From assembly GCF_035984415.1 (NCBI RefSeq), contig NZ_CP130720.1, positions 4,030,001 through 4,094,000 of the forward strand: a stretch of DNA of 64,000 bases, given 5' to 3'. The notes beneath the pieces are model-generated. The model saw only the letters and a program-made list of their open reading frames with translations. It did no database searches and was not told the origin of the DNA. Source of the DNA: Streptomyces sp. NBC_01296. Lineage in GTDB: Bacteria; Actinomycetota; Actinomycetes; Streptomycetales; Streptomycetaceae. Position 1 is the stretch's first letter. Every line of letters starts with the position of its first letter. This document shows positions 18,123 to 26,110 of this stretch, piece after piece. A program made the position numbers and the translations under genes.

Positions 18123-19028
18123 GTGAACTCATCCCAGCAACCGCGCCCCGCCCGGCTCACCGTCGGCGTCGTCGGCGCCGGCCGGGTCGGCCCCGCGCTG
18201 GCCCGCGCGCTCCAGCAGGCCGGGCACCGGCCGGTCGCCGTGTCCGGCGTCTCCGACGCCTCCCGCCGCCGCGCCGAGCGGATGCTGCCCGACGTGCCGC
18301 TCGTACCGCCCGCGCAGGTGCTGGAGCTGGCCGACCTGGTGCTGCTGACCGTGCCCGACGACGCGCTGCCGTCGCTCGTCGAGGGGCTCGCCGAGACCGG
18401 CGCCATCCGGCCCGGCCAGCTCCTCGTGCACACCTCCGGGCGGTACGGGACCGCCGTGCTGGACCCGGCCCGCCGCGCGGGCGCGCTCCCGCTGGCCCTG
18501 CACCCCGCGATGACCTTCACGGGCACCGAGGTCGACGTCCAGCGGCTCGCCGGCTGCTCGTTCGGCGTCACGGCCCCCGAGGAGCTGCGGCTCGCTGCCG
18601 AAGCCCTGGTGATCGAGATGGGCGGGGAGCCCGAGTGGATCGCGGAGGAGAACCGTCCGCTCTACCACGCGGCCCTCGCCCTCGGCGCGAACCACCTGGT
18701 CACCCTGGTCGCCCAGGCCATGGAGCTGCTGCACAAGGCCGGGGTCGAGCACCCCGACCGGATGCTCGGCCCGCTCCTCGGCGCGGCCCTCGACAACGCC
18801 TTGCGCTCGGGTGACGCCGCCCTGACCGGCCCGGTGGCCCGCGGCGACGCCGGCACCGTCGCCGCGCACGTCTCGGAGCTGCGCAAGCACGCCCCGGCCT
18901 CGGTCGCCGGGTACCTGGCGATGGCCCGCACCACCGCCGACCGGGCCCTCGCGCACGGCCTGCTCAAGCCCGAACTCGCCGAAGATCTGCTCGGCGTGCT
19001 CGCCGATCCCGAGGGTGGGGACCAGTGA
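18123..19028 (+). CDS. Rossmann/DUF2520 dehydrogenase, candidate ketopantoate reductase (PanG-like)
   Basis: The 301-residue product has an NAD(P)-binding Rossmann domain (VGVVGAGRVGPALARALQQAG at about 13-33) and a C-terminal helical DUF2520 domain (from about 150, with NRPLYHAALALGANHLVTL). An alternative ketopantoate reductase, PanG, has been described in this general dehydrogenase class. The gene overlaps panC by 4 bases (GTGA). Ketopantoate reductase is the step before PanC in pantothenate synthesis, so that role is a reasonable inference. The GTG start at 18123 is preceded by a purine-rich stretch. It is probably the first gene of a five-gene operon. Confidence 0.8.
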   Translation: MNSSQQPRPARLTVGVVGAGRVGPALARALQQAGHRPVAVSGVSDASRRRAERMLPDVPLVPPAQVLELADLVLLTVPDDALPSLVEGLAETGAIRPGQLLVHTSGRYGTAVLDPARRAGALPLALHPAMTFTGTEVDVQRLAGCSFGVTAPEELRLAAEALVIEMGGEPEWIAEENRPLYHAALALGANHLVTLVAQAMELLHKAGVEHPDRMLGPLLGAALDNALRSGDAALTGPVARGDAGTVAAHVSELRKHAPASVAGYLAMARTTADRALAHGLLKPELAEDLLGVLADPEGGDQ

Positions 19029-20035
19029 CCGAGCTGCTGCTGATCGACACCGCGCAGGAGCTGCACGAGCTCCCGCGCAGCGCCGACGGGCCCCGCGCCG
19101 TCGTGATGACCATGGGCGCCCTCCACGAGGGCCACGCCACCTTGATCCGCGCGGCCCGCGAACAGGCCGGGCCCCAGGGCCAGGTCGTGGTCACCGTCTT
19201 CGTGAACCCGCTGCAGTTCGGGGCGAACGAGGATCTCGACCGCTACCCGCGCACCCTCGACGCCGACCTGGAGATCGCCCGGGAGGCCGGCGCCGACGCG
19301 GTGTTCGCCCCGGCAGCCGACGAGGTCTATCCCGGCGGCGACCCCCAGGTGCGGGTCAGCGCCGGCCCGATGGGCGGGCGCCTCGAAGGGGCCACCCGGC
19401 CCGGCCACTTCGACGGCATGCTCACCGTCGTCGCCAAGCTGCTCCACCTCACCCGCCCCGACCTGGCCCTCTTCGGCCAGAAGGACGCGCAGCAACTCGC
19501 CCTGATCCGGCGGATGGTGACCGACCTGAACTTCCCCGTCGAGGTGGTCGGCGTACCGACCGTCCGCGAGGAGGACGGGCTCGCGCTGTCGTCCCGCAAC
19601 CGGTACCTCTCCGCGCAGGAGCGCCGCAGCGCCCTGGCCCTGTCCCGGGCCCTGTTCGCCGGACAGGACCGGCTCGCCGCGCAGGCCGCGCTGCGCGCCC
19701 GCGCCGAGGCCTCCCCGGCCAGCGACGAGCGGGCCACCGCCCTGGCCCGGCTCGGCGAGATCCGGGCCTCTGCCGACGCCCACGCCGTGTCCGCCGCGTC
19801 CTCCGCGGGCACCGGCCTGCCGGAGGCCGTACGGGCCGCCGCCCGGCACGTCCTGGAGGAGGCGGGCCGGCACGATCCGCCGCTGCTGCTGGACTATCTG
19901 GCACTGGTGGATCCGCAGGACTTCACCGATGTCGGCCCCGACTTCACCGGGCAGGCCGTGCTGGCCGTCGCCGCGAAGGTGGGGACGACCCGGCTGATCG
20001 ACAACATCCCATTGGAGTTCGGAGCACACACGTGA
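19025..20035 (+). CDS. panC: Pantothenate synthetase
   Basis: PanC joins pantoate and beta-alanine using ATP to give pantothenate. The N-terminal nucleotidyltransferase domain carries the HxGH motif (MGALHEGHATLI) and FVNPLQFGANEDLDRYPRTLD. The middle contains the ATP-binding FGQKDAQQLALIRRMV and the SSRN motif (LALSSRNRYLS). The 336-residue length exceeds the usual 280-300 because of an Ala-rich insert around 220-270 (ASPASDERATALARL). The GTG overlaps the preceding stop, and the last codons overlap nadB by 4 bases, so expression is coupled on both sides. Confidence 0.96.
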   Translation: MTELLLIDTAQELHELPRSADGPRAVVMTMGALHEGHATLIRAAREQAGPQGQVVVTVFVNPLQFGANEDLDRYPRTLDADLEIAREAGADAVFAPAADEVYPGGDPQVRVSAGPMGGRLEGATRPGHFDGMLTVVAKLLHLTRPDLALFGQKDAQQLALIRRMVTDLNFPVEVVGVPTVREEDGLALSSRNRYLSAQERRSALALSRALFAGQDRLAAQAALRARAEASPASDERATALARLGEIRASADAHAVSAASSAGTGLPEAVRAAARHVLEEAGRHDPPLLLDYLALVDPQDFTDVGPDFTGQAVLAVAAKVGTTRLIDNIPLEFGAHT

Positions 20036-21765
20036 GCACCCCAGGCACAGGCACCGCCGGTACCGGCATACGGCTGCACGCCCCCGCCCCCGGCTGGGCC
20101 GTCGACGCCGACGTCGTGGTCGTCGGCTCCGGCGTCGCCGGCCTGACCGCCGCACTGCGCTGCGCCGCCGCGGGCCGCCGTACGGTCGTGGTCACCAAGG
20201 CCCGGCTCGACGACGGCTCCACCCGCTGGGCACAGGGCGGGATCGCCGCGGCGCTCGGCGACGGCGACACCCCCGAGCAGCACCTGGACGACACGCTGGT
20301 CGCGGGTGCCGGGCTGTGCGACGAGGGCGCCGTACGGCTCCTCGTCACCGAGGGACCGGACGCCGTGCGCCGCCTCATGGCCACCGGCGCGGTCTTCGAC
20401 ACCTCCGCCGAGACCGGTGAGATAGAGCTGACCCGCGAGGGCGGCCACCACCGCCGGCGGATCGCGCACGCGGGCGGCGACGCCACCGGCGCCGAGATCT
20501 CCCGGGCGCTCGTCGAGGCCGTCCAGGCGGCCGGCATCGAGACCGTCGAGAACGCCCTGGTACTGGACCTGCTGCAGGACGCGCAGGGCCGTACGGCCGG
20601 TGTCACCCTGCACGTCATGGGCGAGGGCCAGCACGACGGCGTCGGCGCGGTCCACGCGCCCGCCGTGATCCTGGCGACCGGCGGCATGGGCCAGGTCTTC
20701 TCGGCGACCACCAACCCGTCGGTGTCCACCGGCGACGGGGTGGCGCTCGCGCTGCGGGCCGGGGCCGAGGTCTCCGACCTGGAGTTCGTCCAGTTCCACC
20801 CGACCGTGCTGTTCCTGGGCCCGGACGCCGAGGGGCAGCAGCCCCTGGTGTCGGAGGCCGTCCGCGGCGAGGGCGCGTACCTGGTCGACGGCGACGGCGT
20901 CCGGTTCATGGTCGGGCAGCACGAGCTGGCCGAGCTGGCCCCCCGCGACATCGTCGCCAAGGGCATCATGCGCCGCATGCAGGAGCAGGGCGCGCAGCAC
21001 ATGTACCTGGACGCCCGGCACTTCGGCGCGCAGATGTGGGAGCAGCGCTTCCCGACCATCCTGGCCGCCTGCCGCTCCCACGGCATCGACCCGGTGACCG
21101 AGCCCATCCCGGTCGCGCCCGCCGCGCACTACGCCTCCGGCGGCGTACGGACCGACCTGCACGGCCGCAGCACCGTCCCCGGCCTGTACGCGTGCGGCGA
21201 GGTGGCGTGCACCGGCGTGCACGGCGCGAACCGGCTCGCGTCCAACTCCCTGCTGGAGGGGCTGGTCTTCGCCGAGCGGATCGCCGACGACATCGTCGCG
21301 GGCGCGGCCGCCGGCAACGGCCCGGGCATCCCGGTCCCCGCGACCGGCCCGCTGCAGCCCGCCGAGGCGCGGTACGAGGTCCAGCGCATCATGACGCAGG
21401 GCGCGGGCGTGCTCCGCTCCGCCGAGTCCCTGCGCACGGCGGCCGCCGCCCTCGAGGACCTCTACGCGACGGCCCTGACGGCGCTGGAGAGCGACGGCAA
21501 GACCGCCGTGCCCGGCACCGAGACCTGGGAGGCCACTAACCTGCTGTGCGTGGCCCGGGTCCTGGTCGCCGCCGCCCTGCGCCGCGAGGAGACCCGCGGC
21601 TGCCACTGGCGCGAGGACCACCCCGACCGGGACGACGCCGCCTGGCGCCGCCACCTCGTCGTCCGGCTGTCCGCCGCCGAGAAGCGGGCGCTGGTCGTCA
21701 CCCCCACCGACTCCGCGGGCTTTCCGTCCGTACAGCACCCTTTGAGCCAGGAGCAGTCATCGTGA
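20032..21765 (+). CDS. nadB: L-aspartate oxidase
   Basis: NadB oxidises L-aspartate to iminoaspartate, the first step of de novo NAD synthesis. The 577-residue flavoprotein has the dinucleotide motif VVVGSGVAGLTAALR near residue 30, the family signature STRWAQGGIAAALG, and the FAD-domain ending GLYACGEVACTGVHGANRLASNSLLEGLVF. A helical C-terminal domain follows. The GTG start overlaps the panC stop (GTGA). The next enzyme, NadA, is not in the window, although NadC is the next gene. There is a 4-base GTGA overlap with nadC. Confidence 0.96.
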   Translation: MSTPGTGTAGTGIRLHAPAPGWAVDADVVVVGSGVAGLTAALRCAAAGRRTVVVTKARLDDGSTRWAQGGIAAALGDGDTPEQHLDDTLVAGAGLCDEGAVRLLVTEGPDAVRRLMATGAVFDTSAETGEIELTREGGHHRRRIAHAGGDATGAEISRALVEAVQAAGIETVENALVLDLLQDAQGRTAGVTLHVMGEGQHDGVGAVHAPAVILATGGMGQVFSATTNPSVSTGDGVALALRAGAEVSDLEFVQFHPTVLFLGPDAEGQQPLVSEAVRGEGAYLVDGDGVRFMVGQHELAELAPRDIVAKGIMRRMQEQGAQHMYLDARHFGAQMWEQRFPTILAACRSHGIDPVTEPIPVAPAAHYASGGVRTDLHGRSTVPGLYACGEVACTGVHGANRLASNSLLEGLVFAERIADDIVAGAAAGNGPGIPVPATGPLQPAEARYEVQRIMTQGAGVLRSAESLRTAAAALEDLYATALTALESDGKTAVPGTETWEATNLLCVARVLVAAALRREETRGCHWREDHPDRDDAAWRRHLVVRLSAAEKRALVVTPTDSAGFPSVQHPLSQEQSS

Positions 21766-22760
21766 GCACCCCCGAACAGCACGACCACGAGCACGAGCAC
21801 GCGGAGCTGCCGCTCCTCGACGAGTCCGCGGGCGGCTGCGGCGACGACTGCGGCTGCGGCGACGGCGAGGAGAGCGGCCTGGACCCGGCGCTGGCCCAGC
21901 TGCTGGCCGACGCCGGCCTGGACCCGATCGAGGTCGAGGACATCGCCCACATGGCGATCTCCGAGGACCTGGACGGCGGGGTCGACGTGACCACGGTGGC
22001 CACCGTCCCCGAGGACGCCGTCGCGCACGCCGACTTCACCGCCCGCGAGGCGGGCACGGTCGCCGGCCTGCGCGTCGCCGAGGCCGTCCTCTCGGTGGTC
22101 TGCGAGGACGAGTTCGAGGTCGAGCGGCACGTCGAGGACGGCGACCGCGTGCAGCCCGGCCAGGTGCTGCTGACGGTCAAGGCCCGCACCCGGGACCTGC
22201 TCACCGGCGAGCGCAGCGCGCTGAACCTGCTGTGCCTGATGTCGGGCATCGCGACGGCGACCCGCACCTGGGCCGACGAGCTGGAGGGCACGAAGGCGAA
22301 GGTCCGCGACACCCGCAAGACCACGCCGGGCCTTCGCTCCCTGGAGAAGTACGCGGTGCGCTGCGGCGGCGGCGTCAACCACCGGATGTCGCTGTCGGAC
22401 GCGGCGCTGGTCAAGGACAACCACGTGATCGCGGCGGGCGGTGTCTCGGAGGCCTTCAAGGCCGTCCGCGAGCAGTTCCCCGACCTGCCGATCGAGGTCG
22501 AGGTGGACACCCTCCAGCAGGTGCGCGAGGCCCTGGACGCGGGCGCGGACCTGATCCTGCTCGACAACTTCACGCCGATCGAGACCGAGGAGGCCGTCGC
22601 GCTGGTCCACGGCCGCGCGGTGCTGGAGTCCTCGGGCCGCCTGACCATGGCCAACGCCCGTACGTACGCGGAGACGGGCGTCGACTACCTCGCGGTCGGC
22701 GGGCTCACGCACTCGTCCCCGATCCTGGACATCGGCCTGGACCTGCGCGAGGAGCGGTAA
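21762..22760 (+). CDS. nadC: Nicotinate-nucleotide pyrophosphorylase with His/Cys-rich N-terminal extension
   Basis: NadC converts quinolinate and PRPP to nicotinate mononucleotide. The 332-residue product contains the usual fold: MAISEDLDGGVDVTT, the catalytic segment SALNLLCLMSGIAT, RKTTPGLRSLEKYAVRCGGGVNHR, and the C-terminal DLILLDNF and GVDYLAVGGLTHS. Unlike standard NadC (about 280-300 residues), it begins with an extension of about 45 residues. That extension has His at 7, 9, 11 and 13 (HDHEHEH) and Cys at 26, 30 and 32 (CGDDCGC), a possible metal site. The GTG overlaps the nadB stop, and its TAA overlaps the coaX ATG. Confidence 0.95.
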   Translation: MSTPEQHDHEHEHAELPLLDESAGGCGDDCGCGDGEESGLDPALAQLLADAGLDPIEVEDIAHMAISEDLDGGVDVTTVATVPEDAVAHADFTAREAGTVAGLRVAEAVLSVVCEDEFEVERHVEDGDRVQPGQVLLTVKARTRDLLTGERSALNLLCLMSGIATATRTWADELEGTKAKVRDTRKTTPGLRSLEKYAVRCGGGVNHRMSLSDAALVKDNHVIAAGGVSEAFKAVREQFPDLPIEVEVDTLQQVREALDAGADLILLDNFTPIETEEAVALVHGRAVLESSGRLTMANARTYAETGVDYLAVGGLTHSSPILDIGLDLREER

Positions 22761-23569
22761 TGCTGCTGACCATCGACGTCGGCAACACTCACACCGTGCT
22801 CGGCCTGTTCGACGGTGACGAGGTCGTCGAGCACTGGCGCATCTCGACCGACCCGCAGCGCACGGCCGACGAGATGGCCGTGCTCATGCAGGGGCTGATG
22901 GGCATGCACCCGATGCTCGGCAGCGAGCTCGGTGACGGCATCCACGGCATCTCGATCTGCTCGGCGGTGCCGTCGGTCCTGCACGAGCTCCGCGAGGTGA
23001 CCCGCCGCTACTACGGCGACGTGCCCGCGGTGATCGTGGAGCCGGGCACCAAGACGGGCGTGCCGATCCTCATGGACAACCCCAAGGAGGTCGGCGCGGA
23101 CCGCATCGTGAACGCGGTCGCGGTGGTCGAGCTCTACGGGGGCCCGGCGATCGTGGTCGACCTCGGTACGGCGACCACCTTCGACGCGGTGTCCGCGAAG
23201 GGCGAGTACGTGGGCGGGGTGATCTCCCCGGGCATCGAGATCTCGATGGAGGCCCTCGGCGTACGGGGCGCCCAGCTCCGCAAGATCGAGCTGGCGCGGC
23301 CGCGCAACGTGATCGGCAAGTCCACGGTCGAGGCGATGCAGTCGGGCGTGGTCTACGGCTTCGCGGGCCAGATCGACGGGGTGGTCACGCGGATGGCCAA
23401 GGAGCTGGCCGGCCCGCACGGCGACCCGAGCGACGTCCGCGTGATCGCCACGGGCGGCCTGGCGCCGATGGTCCTCGGCGAGTCCTCGGTCATCGACGAC
23501 CACGAGCCGTGGCTGACGCTGATCGGGCTGCGCCTGGTCTACGAGCGCAACGCGCCGAACTTCGGCTGA
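22760..23569 (+). CDS. coaX: Type III pantothenate kinase
   Basis: CoaX phosphorylates pantothenate, the first step of CoA synthesis from the vitamin. The 269-residue protein has the ASKHA-fold phosphate motif IDVGNTHTVLGLF at residues 4-16, the pantothenate/adenine segments GADRIVNAVA and DLGTATTFDAV, and GGVISPGIEIS. The ATG overlaps the nadC stop (TAATG). Having panC and coaX in one operon places pantothenate formation and use together. Type III enzymes are not feedback-inhibited by CoA. A hairpin at 23580-23608 ends the operon. Confidence 0.96.
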   Translation: MLLTIDVGNTHTVLGLFDGDEVVEHWRISTDPQRTADEMAVLMQGLMGMHPMLGSELGDGIHGISICSAVPSVLHELREVTRRYYGDVPAVIVEPGTKTGVPILMDNPKEVGADRIVNAVAVVELYGGPAIVVDLGTATTFDAVSAKGEYVGGVISPGIEISMEALGVRGAQLRKIELARPRNVIGKSTVEAMQSGVVYGFAGQIDGVVTRMAKELAGPHGDPSDVRVIATGGLAPMVLGESSVIDDHEPWLTLIGLRLVYERNAPNFG

Positions 23570-23579
23570 GGCCCTGCGA

Positions 23580-23608
23580 CGCCGCCGCCCGCCGGGCGGG
23601 CGGCGGCG
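23580..23608 (+). terminator. GC-rich hairpin ending the pan/nad/coaX operon
   Basis: There is a perfect 13-bp stem, CGCCGCCGCCCGC / GCGGGCGGCGGCG, with the loop CGG, 10 bases after the coaX stop. No T-run follows, which is common for Streptomyces terminators. Confidence 0.7.
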
Positions 23609-23704
23609 TACTGCGACGTTTCACGCATCGCCGTTCTGAAGACTCGGGTTGGACCTGATGAATTAGCTTGGGCCCAACTCGTCGACAGGCACAGGACGGC
23701 GCAT

Positions 23705-24442
23705 ATGGCCCGGGACACGGCGTACTTGAAGGTGGCCGACGCGCTGCGCGCGCGGATCCGGGCCGAGGAGTGGCCCGTCGGCGCCAAGCTGCCGTCGCGG
23801 TCCCGGTTCGCCGAGGAGTACGCGGTCGGGCAGAGCGTCACGCAGCGCGCGCTGGAGCTGCTGATCATCGAGGGGCTCCTGGAAGGCCGCGCCGGCTCGG
23901 GCACGTACCGGTGCGAGCCGCGCGAGCGGCTGCGCATAGTCCGCTCCCGGCGGCGCCGGCTGGCCGGGCTCGGCGGCGCGGGCGTGACCTGGGAGTCGCA
24001 TTCCGCCGCCCGTACGCCGGCACCGGAGCGGATCGCGGAGCGCCTCGCCGTCCCGCCGGGCGACCCGTGCGTGCTCACCACGTACGAGTTCCTGTCCGAG
24101 GGCCGGCCCGTGGAGATCTGCGAGTCCTGGGAGCCGATGGCGGTCACGGACGGCACTCCGGTGGTCCTGCCGGAGGCGGGCCCGTTCAAGGGCGCCGGGG
24201 TCATCGAGCGGATGCGCTCGATCGGCGTGCTGGTCGCCTCGTCGCTGGAGGTCCCCCGCCCGGCGCGGGCGAACCAGCGGCAGGCCAATCTGCTCGGCAT
24301 CAGCGTCGGCGACCTGATCACCGAGATCGAGCGGACGTACTACGCGACGGACGGCCGGGCGGTGGAGACCGCCGACATCGTGGTCGCCGACCGCCGCTCC
24401 GAGATCGCGTACGAGATCGACTTCCATCCCGGGGACCGCTGA
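23705..24442 (+). CDS. GntR-family regulator with UTRA ligand domain (HutC subfamily)
   Basis: The 245-residue protein has an N-terminal GntR winged helix (about 5-75: LKVADALRARIRAEEWPVGAKLPS, QSVTQRALELLIIEGLLEGRAGSGTY) and a C-terminal UTRA domain (about 95-240) that binds a small effector. HutC-type regulators usually repress nearby catabolic or transport genes, but no obvious target adjoins. It may act on itself or a distant locus. The 135-base region before it contains the coaX terminator and the promoter. The start is ATG at 23705. Confidence 0.9.
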   Translation: MARDTAYLKVADALRARIRAEEWPVGAKLPSRSRFAEEYAVGQSVTQRALELLIIEGLLEGRAGSGTYRCEPRERLRIVRSRRRRLAGLGGAGVTWESHSAARTPAPERIAERLAVPPGDPCVLTTYEFLSEGRPVEICESWEPMAVTDGTPVVLPEAGPFKGAGVIERMRSIGVLVASSLEVPRPARANQRQANLLGISVGDLITEIERTYYATDGRAVETADIVVADRRSEIAYEIDFHPGDR

Positions 24443-24469
24443 CCGGGCCGGGACCGCAAACCGGGCCCC

Positions 24470-24679
24470 TCACGTGCGCCCGGGGACGTGGGTCAGCCGG
24501 CGCAGAGCGGCCCACCAGGGGTGGCGGGCCGCCCGGCCGTCGAGGACGGCCTGGAACTGGGCGTACGTCCGGGCCGCCCGCAGGACGGCGATGTCGTCGC
24601 GGCCCGGCGGCGGGGGCATCGGGGCGCCCTGCTGGGAGGCCCGCCAGGTGTCGATGAGGTACTGCTCGATCGCTGTCAT
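24470..24679 (-). CDS. Small conserved hypothetical protein (69 residues)
   Basis: The gene starts at the ATG at 24679 and ends just after the GntR gene, on the opposite strand. The product is MTAIEQYLIDTWRASQ followed by a Pro-rich turn (PMPPPPGRDD) and a helical C-terminus rich in Arg and Trp (HPWWAALRRLTH). No domain is recognised. GGAGGG lies directly against the start codon, closer than usual. It is divergent from the DUF5937 regulator, and the inverted repeat at 24719-24737 lies between them. Confidence 0.6.
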   Translation of the reverse strand: MTAIEQYLIDTWRASQQGAPMPPPPGRDDIAVLRAARTYAQFQAVLDGRAARHPWWAALRRLTHVPGRT

Positions 24680-24718
24680 CCCTCCACACTGGACCTGCTT
24701 GCGCCACCCCGCACGACG

Positions 24719-24737
24719 ATTGACGCTCCTCGTCAAT
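24719..24737. promoter_or_regulatory. Candidate operator between divergent genes
   Basis: ATTGACG-CTCCT-CGTCAAT is a perfect 7-bp inverted repeat with a 5-bp spacer. It lies in the 108-bp gap between the small gene at 24679 (-) and the ArsR-like gene at 24788 (+). Size and position suit a dimeric winged-helix repressor, possibly the adjacent regulator itself. This is inference. Confidence 0.4.
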
Positions 24738-24787
24738 TGATCCGTGTCAGTCCAGGTCACAGGCCTCCGACGGGTCAGAATGGCCCG

Positions 24788-25909
24788 ATGAGCGTCACCA
24801 TCGACATCGCCGGGCTCCCCGCGGAGCGCATCCGTTTCGCCCCCTCTCCGCTCTCCGAGCTCTGCATGGCGCTGCACGCGCTCTCGCAGCCCGCCCACCA
24901 CCCCGGCCTCACCTCCTGGACCACCGCCACCGCGGCCGCGCTCGAGCCCTGTCTCGCGGACCGGCTGCTGGAGGGCGACTTCATGTGGCGCAGCTCCTTC
25001 TCCGACATCTTCATGGCCTTCGCGGGCACCCCCGGCGGCAGCGGGCTGCCCGCCGCGACCCTGGCCGAGGAGCTCGACGTACTCGACCGGATCGACGACG
25101 AGCGGTTCGTGATGGCCGCCCTGGAGCACTGCTGGCTGGCGCTGTACAACGAGGGCGGCGGGCCCTCCCCGCTGAACAACCCGCAGGCCCGCGCCAAGGC
25201 GCTGGAGACGGCCGCCGCGCGCGGCCCGCGCCAGCTGGACTTCTCGCTGCGGCTGCTGGACGACACGGCGTCCGTACGGGTGTGGCTGCGGCGGCTCCTG
25301 GAGGACTGCGACGAGGCGTTCTTCGCGGAGACCTGGCGGCGGATAGAGCCCCAGCAGAGCGCCGATGCCCGGCACAAGACCGAGGTGCTGCGCCGCAAGG
25401 GGCTGGCGACGACGCTGAACGAGGTGTCGACGGCGCTGAGCGTCGACGAGGCCGCCACCACCATCACCGTCGACAAGATGGTCCACGGCTCCGCGACCGC
25501 GACCGATCCGGAGATAGGCCCCGGCCTGGTCTTCGTGCCGACCAACTTCGGCTGGCCGCACCTGCTGGTGCTGCACGCGCCCGGCTGGATGCCGGTGGTC
25601 CACTATCCGCTCCGCTCCCCCGAACTGCCCGAGCCGGGCTCGGTGGAGCTGCTCCAGAGGCGGATGGAGGCGCTGGCCCATCCGATGCGGATGATGCTGT
25701 GCCGGAGCCTGGCCCGGGCCCCGTACACGACGAGCGAGCTGGCGACCGTGCACGGAATCACGGCGCCGGAGGTGTCGCGGCACCTGTCGGCGCTGAAGAA
25801 GGCGGGCCTGCTGAACACCTGGCGCCAAGGCCGGTACGTCCAGCACCAGTTGGACCTGGGCAAGGTGGCCCGGATCGGCTCGGAGTTCATCGAGGGCATC
25901 CTGCGCTGA
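24788..25909 (+). CDS. DUF5937/ArsR-type winged-helix regulator
   Basis: The 373-residue protein has a large N-terminal DUF5937-like region (about 1-280: RIRFAPSPLSELCMALHALS, HHPGLTSW). The C-terminal winged helix is of ArsR type (about 295-365: RMEALAHPMRMMLCRSLARAPYTTSELATVHGITAPEVSRHLSALKKAGLL). Such proteins are frequent in Streptomyces, and their signals are mostly unknown. No metal-binding Cys box of classical ArsR is seen. The ATG at 24788 is chosen because the upstream frame overlaps the divergent gene. It may bind the inverted repeat at 24719-24737. Confidence 0.88.
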   Translation: MSVTIDIAGLPAERIRFAPSPLSELCMALHALSQPAHHPGLTSWTTATAAALEPCLADRLLEGDFMWRSSFSDIFMAFAGTPGGSGLPAATLAEELDVLDRIDDERFVMAALEHCWLALYNEGGGPSPLNNPQARAKALETAAARGPRQLDFSLRLLDDTASVRVWLRRLLEDCDEAFFAETWRRIEPQQSADARHKTEVLRRKGLATTLNEVSTALSVDEAATTITVDKMVHGSATATDPEIGPGLVFVPTNFGWPHLLVLHAPGWMPVVHYPLRSPELPEPGSVELLQRRMEALAHPMRMMLCRSLARAPYTTSELATVHGITAPEVSRHLSALKKAGLLNTWRQGRYVQHQLDLGKVARIGSEFIEGILR

Positions 25910-26110
25910 CGGCTCCCCCGCGGCACAACAGGGCGGACGGTGGCCGGATTTCAACGGCGCAGATTCACCGATATGCGGAATTCACCAACCGGAAACGGCG
26001 AAACCTCTGGCCAGGTCGGCCACCTGGTCTATACCGTGCGTCCACCGCTCACCCCATGTACCGCGCACCGCTTCCGTCTGTCTGCTCGTACTTGTCGTGG
26101 AAGGACCTTC

